A DNA stretch of 64,000 nucleotides from Microbacterium sp. (GTDB taxonomy: Bacteria > Actinomycetota > Actinomycetes > Actinomycetales > Microbacteriaceae), in assembly GCA_013823625.1 (NCBI GenBank), contig PNMM01000002.1:496001-560000 (forward strand). Reading direction: 5' to 3'. Below are positions 59,418-64,000 of the stretch, in pieces (within the stretch, counting starts at the first letter, position 1; every line of letters starts with the position of its first letter). A program made the position numbers and the translations under genes. Below the pieces are notes generated by a model that did not search any database, was not told the origin of the DNA, and worked only from the letters and a program-made list of their open reading frames with translations.

Positions 59418-60431
59418 ATGACCATCACCGCATTCGGCGCCGCCGCCGACTGGACCCGACGCCAAGTTGACGTGGGCCGCCTGCCGGTCGGCGTGATCGG
59501 CGTCGTTGACGCCACGGGCGTGGTCGACGTGGCCGCGTTCGGCACAGACGCCGTCAGTGGCCGCACCGCACACGTCGACGACCGTTTCTCGCTCTACTCG
59601 ATCACCAAGCCGCTCGTCGCGCTCACGGCGATGCGCGCGGTCGAGCGCGGACTGCTCACGACCGAGACCCCGCTGCGGGATGCTGTGCCCGCGTTCAGCC
59701 ACCCCGGCGTCACCCTGCAGCACCTCTTGAGTCACACGTCGGGCATCGCCGATGTGCGTCTCGAGGATGACGGGCCCGTGCGCTCGCACGGTCGCGCAAC
59801 CACGCTGCGCGAAGCTCTCGAGCGCGCGCCGATCGAGTTTGTTCCGGGCACCGCGCGGCGGTACGCGAACCTCTCGTGGGAGGGCGTTGCGGCGCTCGTC
59901 GAGCACGCCACGGGCAACGCCTTCGCTGACGAGTTCGCCGCCATGGCGGCCACGGTCGGCGCGAACCACCTCTCGTTCGACGCCGAGGGCGCGCACCATG
60001 TGCACGGCTTCGAGCGCTACGACCACGACCCCACGTTGTTGCCTCCCCTGCGCCACCCCGCCGCGGGAGCCGTGGCGAACGCCGCCGACCTGCTCGCGAT
60101 CGCCCGCTCACTGCTCATCAACGACGGGGCGATCGTGTCGCCCGCCACTCTCGCCGCGATGCAGCAGTCGCGCACCGCGGGGCTCTACGTCATCGACGCC
60201 GAACCGCTCAAGCGCTTCGAGCAGTTCGGGCTCGGGTTCTTGCTGCCCCGAGGCCCTGGCCTGCTCGACCACAGTGTCTACGGACACTCCGGCTGGACCA
60301 ACACTCAGCTGTGGGTCTCCCCCGCCGCAGGCCGCGCGGTCGTGCTGCTGACCAACCGACTCGACGCGAACGAGCCCGACGTGGGCATGAAGGTCGACGA
60401 GTTGCTCAACGCGGTGTTCTTGGCAGCATGA
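59418..60431 (+). CDS. Serine hydrolase of the beta-lactamase/class C family
   Basis: A 337-residue penicillin-binding-like serine hydrolase, with no signal peptide. Catalytic motifs are SITK near residue 58 (Ser and Lys), RYANLSWEG near 146 (Tyr-x-Asn) and a late HSGWT stretch in place of the KTG motif. Members are esterases or peptidases, rarely true beta-lactamases. ACGGAG precedes the ATG at 59418. Its stop overlaps the next gene by 4 bases, so the two hydrolases are coupled. Confidence 0.87.
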   Translation: MTITAFGAAADWTRRQVDVGRLPVGVIGVVDATGVVDVAAFGTDAVSGRTAHVDDRFSLYSITKPLVALTAMRAVERGLLTTETPLRDAVPAFSHPGVTLQHLLSHTSGIADVRLEDDGPVRSHGRATTLREALERAPIEFVPGTARRYANLSWEGVAALVEHATGNAFADEFAAMAATVGANHLSFDAEGAHHVHGFERYDHDPTLLPPLRHPAAGAVANAADLLAIARSLLINDGAIVSPATLAAMQQSRTAGLYVIDAEPLKRFEQFGLGFLLPRGPGLLDHSVYGHSGWTNTQLWVSPAAGRAVVLLTNRLDANEPDVGMKVDELLNAVFLAA

Positions 60432-61078
60432 CCGCACGCTCGCACGTCATTGTTTTGCCGGGTGGCGGTTACGCCTTCCGCTCCGACTATGAGGGCGAAC
60501 CCGTCGCCGAGTGGTTGCGCAGTCTCGGCCTTGAGGCGAGCGTGTTCGACTACCCCGTGCAGACGCGTCACCCCGGCCCGATCAATGCGGTGCGGATGCG
60601 CGTCGCCGAGCTGCGGGCCACCGGCGTCGAGCGGCTCGGCGTGCTGGGGTTCTCGGCCGGCGGTCACCTCGCGGGCCACGCCGCGGCGCTCGGCCTCGTC
60701 GATGCGGCGGTGCTGTGTTACCCCGTCGTCTCGATGATGACACCCACTCACGGTGGCTCGCGGCGCGAGCTCCTCGGGCGCTGGGCAACGCGGCGGGCGC
60801 GGGCCGCGACCTCGGTCGAGCGGCTCGTCACCTCAAGCATGCCTCCGACCTTCGTGTGGCACACCGCCGAAGACGATGCGGTGCCGGTCGAGCATCCGTA
60901 CCTGCTCGGTCAGGCTCTCGCCCGGCACGGTGTTCCGCATGCGCTGCACGTCTACCCCCGCGGCGAGCACGGGCTCGGTCTCGTGACCGGCGTTGAGGGG
61001 GGCGAGCTCGCGGGCACGGCCGCGAACTGGACGCGCGATTGCGAAGAGTGGCTGCGCGAGCTCGGCTGGATCGACTGA
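60428..61078 (+). CDS. Alpha/beta hydrolase, esterase-like
   Basis: A 216-residue small alpha/beta hydrolase. IVLPGGGYAFRSDYEGEPVAEWL carries the HGGG-type oxyanion region. The nucleophile is in LGFSAGGHLAGH (GxSxG), the Asp in WHTAEDDAVPV and the His in YPRGEHGLGLV. The ATG at 60428 shares ATGA with the preceding stop. The carboxylesterase/acetylesterase group is likely. Its substrate may be an acylated sugar or a compound linked to the beta-lactamase-like gene. Confidence 0.88.
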   Translation: MTARSHVIVLPGGGYAFRSDYEGEPVAEWLRSLGLEASVFDYPVQTRHPGPINAVRMRVAELRATGVERLGVLGFSAGGHLAGHAAALGLVDAAVLCYPVVSMMTPTHGGSRRELLGRWATRRARAATSVERLVTSSMPPTFVWHTAEDDAVPVEHPYLLGQALARHGVPHALHVYPRGEHGLGLVTGVEGGELAGTAANWTRDCEEWLRELGWID

Positions 61079-61095
61079 ACGCGGAATTGCCGCGA

Positions 61096-62499
61096 CTACT
61101 GATCGGGCGTGATTGCGGCGGTTTCGGCCTCGGCCTTTTCGGCGAGCGCTTCGATCGAACGGATGCCCTCCGGGCGCCCGGCGCGCACCCACAGGATCCA
61201 CAGCGCGCCGGCGATGAGTGCCGCGGCCACGAGGCTCAGAATCGGCCAGCCGCGCGCCAGGTTCACGACGAGCGTGAACGCCACGACGATTGACCCGAAC
61301 AGGTTGAGGGCGAAACGCCCCCACTGTCGGGATTGCTGCGTGAACCGCGTCATCGCGAGCAGGCCCGACAAGAAGCTCAAGAAGACGGCGACGGCGTAGA
61401 ACAGCACGAGCGTCTGGTCATCGGCGCCGGCCGCGGCAACCACGAGCATCGAGAGCACGGCGAAGAGCACGAGACCCCAGTAGGGCGTGTGCCGGCTGTT
61501 CACGCGGCCGAAGGCGGCGGGCAGGATTCCCACGGAGTTGGCCTTCGAGGGGTGAATCGCGAGCGCCTTGAGTAGCCCCGGCCCGGCCTGGAACGACGAG
61601 CTCGCGGCGGCGAGCAGCAGCAGCGCCGTCATGAGTTGGAAGAGCGCGAAAACGGGAGCGGGGGCGACGTGCCGCGCGAAGTCGGCGATGAGCGTCGAGC
61701 CCTCGTCGGGCAGCCCGACCCCGAGTCGTGCGGCCTGCGTCGCGAGCCCGAGGGTGATGACGCCGACGATGCCGAGCGTGAGCCACAGGGTCAGCTGGCC
61801 GAAGCGGCGGCGGCCATCGTCATCCAACTCGCCGAGTTGTGCGATCGCCGTGGAGGGCGCTTCGACACCCGTGGCGAGGGCCATCGCCACGGGGAAGGCG
61901 AGCACGACCGCGATGAGCCCGGCGAGCATCCCGGGATCGGCGCCCGTGCCCGCCGACGCGACCGCGGCCTCGCCGGTGACCGGCGCCGCAAACGCGCTAA
62001 ACACGAGCACGGTGCCCGCGATGAGCACGAAGACAATCGTCATGAGGGCGAAGACGATGCGCCCGAGGTGACCGAACCAGCACATGCCGCCGACCACGAG
62101 GACGAGCACGAGAGCAATGAGTAAGCGCCACGGTTCGAGCGCGGGAAAGTAGGCGATGACGGCCGAGGCCGCCGCCGCGACGCTGATGGCGATTGTGAGC
62201 ACGAAGTCGACGACGAGCGAGCCGACGGGAACGAACGACCAGCCGTCTCCGAAGGCTTCGCCCACGGCAGCGGATGCGCCGCCACCCTCGGGGTAGCGAG
62301 CAATCAGCGCGCGGTAGTTGATGATCACGAGCGCGATGATGATCACGACGAGGCCCATCGTGGCGACGAGCAGATCGAGTCGGCCGTCGAGAGCGTGGAG
62401 CGCGGCTTCAACCGCGTAGGCGACCGATGAGACCGGGTCGGCCATAACGGCGAAGGCAAAGGCGAGAAACAAAACAACGCGCGAGCGCAAGATGACCAC
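61096..62499 (-). CDS. APC-superfamily amino acid permease
   Basis: A 467-residue membrane protein with about 12 transmembrane helices. Typical helix 1 starts LFLAFAFAVMADPVSSVAYAVEAAL. The helix with YPEGGGASAAVGEAFGDGWSFVPVGSLVVDFVLT (near 70-105) follows. It is an amino acid or cation transporter of the APC type with no sign of a substrate. The GTG start at 62497-62499 has TAATGT 6 bases upstream (62506-62511), a strong -10 for a leaderless transcript. It is convergent with the esterase gene. Confidence 0.88.
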   Translation of the reverse strand: MVILRSRVVLFLAFAFAVMADPVSSVAYAVEAALHALDGRLDLLVATMGLVVIIIALVIINYRALIARYPEGGGASAAVGEAFGDGWSFVPVGSLVVDFVLTIAISVAAAASAVIAYFPALEPWRLLIALVLVLVVGGMCWFGHLGRIVFALMTIVFVLIAGTVLVFSAFAAPVTGEAAVASAGTGADPGMLAGLIAVVLAFPVAMALATGVEAPSTAIAQLGELDDDGRRRFGQLTLWLTLGIVGVITLGLATQAARLGVGLPDEGSTLIADFARHVAPAPVFALFQLMTALLLLAAASSSFQAGPGLLKALAIHPSKANSVGILPAAFGRVNSRHTPYWGLVLFAVLSMLVVAAAGADDQTLVLFYAVAVFLSFLSGLLAMTRFTQQSRQWGRFALNLFGSIVVAFTLVVNLARGWPILSLVAAALIAGALWILWVRAGRPEGIRSIEALAEKAEAETAAITPDQ

Positions 62500-62505
62500 G
62501 CGCAG

Positions 62506-62511
62506 ACATTA
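62506..62511 (-). promoter_or_regulatory. -10 box of leaderless APC permease gene
   Basis: Minus-strand TAATGT ends 6 bases before the GTG at 62499. It is the -10 sequence nearest to TATAAT among the leaderless boxes here. Confidence 0.5.
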
Positions 62512-62524
62512 CTCCTGCGGCGGG

Positions 62525-63376
62525 CTAGCGCTGCACGTGAGCGGCGAGCCACCGCAGCGCGTCGTCGGCGCCGTGGTGCTCGGCGGCGAGCGCCGAGATG
62601 TGACTCTCGCCCTCGGCGAGCCAGAGTTCGGCGCCCGCGATGTGCGCCGCGAGCCACGTCGAGTGGCTCGCCGGAACGACGTGGTCATCGGCGCCGTGCA
62701 CGAGCAACACGGGCGCGGCGATGTGCGACAGCTCGACGCCCCACGGCGTGACGTAGGCCACGTCGTCGTCGACGAGCGGGTCAAGCCCCGATGCCATGCC
62801 CGTGCCGGCCACCTCGCCGAGCCAACCCCACGGGCCTTCGAGCGCACGCCAGTCGCGGGCCGTGAAGTCGATCGGCGCGTCAGCGTTCTGCTCTTCATGG
62901 GCGCGCTTACTGTCGACGTCTCCGAGGGCGGCGCTCAGCGAGGCGTGGCTCGTGGGCCCCATGCCCGCGAACCAGTCGAGGCCCTCGGCGGCGAGCGGCG
63001 CGAGACCGGCAACGCTGACGACCCCGAGCACGCGCTCGGGGTGCCGCGCCGCGCACGCGAGGGCGTGCGGTCCCCCGCCTGAGTGACCCATGACCGCGAA
63101 GCGGTCAAGCTGCAGCGCATCGGCGAATGCCGCGGCGTCGGCCGCCACGCTCGCAATCGTGCGGCCGGGGTGCGCTGTCGAGCCGCCGTAGCCCGGGCGG
63201 TCGAACGAGACCCACCGCAGGCCCAGCTCGTCGGCGAGAGCGAGCAGCGGGCGGGGCGGCTCGCCCGTGTTGGGCGTGCCGTGGTGCCACATGATGGGCA
63301 CGCCGTCGCCGCCCGTGTCGTAGCCGTGCAGCGTACGACCGTCGGGCAGCGTGACGTCGACCTCCCGCACGCTCAC
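62525..63376 (-). CDS. Alpha/beta hydrolase
   Basis: A 283-residue alpha/beta-fold hydrolase. Early MWHHGTPNTGEPPRPLLALADE contains the HG oxyanion motif, RFAVMGHSGGGPHALACAAR the nucleophile Ser, and LLVHGADDHVVPASHS the catalytic Asp. The His is in GESHISALAAE. The GTG at 63374-63376 is used because it shares GTGA with the stop of the acyl-CoA dehydrogenase gene. The substrate is unknown, possibly an ester related to the dehydrogenase. Confidence 0.87.
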   Translation of the reverse strand: MSVREVDVTLPDGRTLHGYDTGGDGVPIMWHHGTPNTGEPPRPLLALADELGLRWVSFDRPGYGGSTAHPGRTIASVAADAAAFADALQLDRFAVMGHSGGGPHALACAARHPERVLGVVSVAGLAPLAAEGLDWFAGMGPTSHASLSAALGDVDSKRAHEEQNADAPIDFTARDWRALEGPWGWLGEVAGTGMASGLDPLVDDDVAYVTPWGVELSHIAAPVLLVHGADDHVVPASHSTWLAAHIAGAELWLAEGESHISALAAEHHGADDALRWLAAHVQR

Positions 63377-64000
63377 GGCAGAGGCCCGAGCAGGTCGGTG
63401 GCTACGGTCGCGTGCACGGCCTCGGTGTCGCTCGGGTGGTAGATGCCCGCGAGCACATCGCGCTGCAGGCGGCTGAGCTCGGCCGACGAGCGGTAGGCCC
63501 CACCGCCCGCAATGCGCATCGCCTGGTCGACGACGTGCCGCGCGGTTTCGACGCTGCGGTGCTTGAGGCCCGCCAGGTCGCGGAACCACTGGGTTCCCCG
63601 ATCCACACCCTGGTCGCGATCGCGCGCGACCGTCTGCAGTTGCGGAGCGAGCGCGTCGAGGGCGAGCGCGGCATCCGCGATGCGCCAGCGAATGTCAGGG
63701 TCGTGCGCCTGGGGCGCCCCGTCATTGCGCAGGCTCGTGCGGCGCTGGGCGCTCTCGACCGCGAGCTCAAGCGCGCGATCCGCGATGCCGGCGTAGACAC
63801 TCGCGATGAGCGTGTGAAAGTTCGCGGCGATCGCGAGCGTGTACACATCACCGCTGGGACCGACGGGCAGGATGCGCGCCACGCGTTTGTCGGCCACCAC
63901 CGCGCCGTCGAGCCGGGTCGTGTGGCTCTGCGTCGCGCGCATGCCGAGGGTGTTCCAGTCGGGGGTGATCGTGACGCCGGCGGCGTCGCCGCCGAACTCG
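63373..64000 (-). CDS. Acyl-CoA dehydrogenase family protein, truncated by the window edge
   Basis: The visible 208 codons are the C-terminal part of a flavoprotein of the acyl-CoA dehydrogenase type. DWNTLGMRATQSHTTRLDG and the middle beta-domain segment VVADKRVARILPVGP are seen, then the C-terminal helical domain with VYAGIADRALELAVESAQRR and AMRIAGGGAYRSSAELSRLQRD. The frame is open at the right edge, so the N-terminus and start lie outside. Members oxidise acyl-CoAs or are flavin hydroxylases of the same fold. It is coupled to the hydrolase downstream. Confidence 0.85.
   Translation of the reverse strand, partial: EFGGDAAGVTITPDWNTLGMRATQSHTTRLDGAVVADKRVARILPVGPSGDVYTLAIAANFHTLIASVYAGIADRALELAVESAQRRTSLRNDGAPQAHDPDIRWRIADAALALDALAPQLQTVARDRDQGVDRGTQWFRDLAGLKHRSVETARHVVDQAMRIAGGGAYRSSAELSRLQRDVLAGIYHPSDTEAVHATVATDLLGPLP

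Noticed and set aside
1-64000. CRISPR arrays, insertion sequences and prophage
   Set aside because: No regular direct repeats with spacers, no transposase motif and no phage structural gene were seen in the window.

Overview
The window is chromosomal DNA from a high-GC Gram-positive bacterium. It is most likely an actinobacterium of the Microbacteriaceae type. The evidence is GC-rich coding sequence, frequent GTG starts, an apparent F420-type oxidoreductase, PfkB-type kinases, sugar ABC importers that lack their own ATPase, a CebR-like operator, and many genes whose start codon lies 6-7 bases after a TANNNT -10 box (the leaderless mRNA signature). The family-level placement is inference. I see no phage, insertion sequence, CRISPR array, rRNA or replication origin.

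Layout. At 0-4.6 kb there is the edge of a sugar ABC importer operon with a divergent ROK regulator, then pseudouridine breakdown (psuK, psuG). At 4.6-14.7 kb there is a housekeeping block: tRNA-Arg(ACG), tRNA-Ser(GCT), an LCP cell-wall ligase, tRNA-Ser(TGA), a HAD phosphatase, serS, a lipid/diacylglycerol kinase, pheA, pgm, a MalY-like aminotransferase/lyase, a SRPBCC protein and a VanY-like carboxypeptidase. At 14.8-20.6 kb there is a beta-glucoside operon (binding protein, two permeases, GH1 beta-glucosidase, LacI/CebR-like repressor) with two perfect 14-bp operator palindromes at its promoter. At 20.6-30.7 kb there are small membrane proteins, a GNAT protein, a lipoate-ligase-like protein coupled to a haem-type permease and ATPase, a rhodanese, a lipase, and the conserved transglutaminase / alpha-E / ATP-grasp trio.

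From 30.8 to 58.4 kb the window is mainly sugar catabolism. It holds pfkB, xylB, xylA and a divergent xylR; an aldo/keto reductase; rhaB, a fused rhamnulose-phosphate aldolase-dehydrogenase, rhaM and rhaI, with a divergent LacI repressor and two operators around the rhaI promoter. Next comes a visibly less GC-rich rhamnoside island (42.7-53.6 kb): a secreted GH99/GH71-like protein carrying FG-GAP repeats, a GH127-like (alpha/alpha)6 protein, a GH78 alpha-L-rhamnosidase, an ABC importer, and an AraC regulator with 21-bp-spaced direct repeats. It is followed by a GntR regulator, an LldD-type alpha-hydroxyacid oxidase, a FAH-family hydrolase and an SDR. These three enzymes fit the tail of the non-phosphorylated 6-deoxyhexose pathway (to pyruvate and L-lactate). 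The end of the window holds a cytochrome P450, an F420-type oxidoreductase, two hydrolases, an APC permease, another hydrolase and a truncated acyl-CoA dehydrogenase.

How it may work together: the island enzymes would release L-rhamnose from plant or microbial glycans. The ABC importer would bring in oligosaccharide or rhamnoside for GH78 and the GH127-like protein. RhaI/RhaB/aldolase-dehydrogenase would then convert rhamnose to DHAP and a lactaldehyde-derived product. Xylose and glucoside modules feed the same central metabolism. Functional links between the modules are inference from adjacency and family knowledge.
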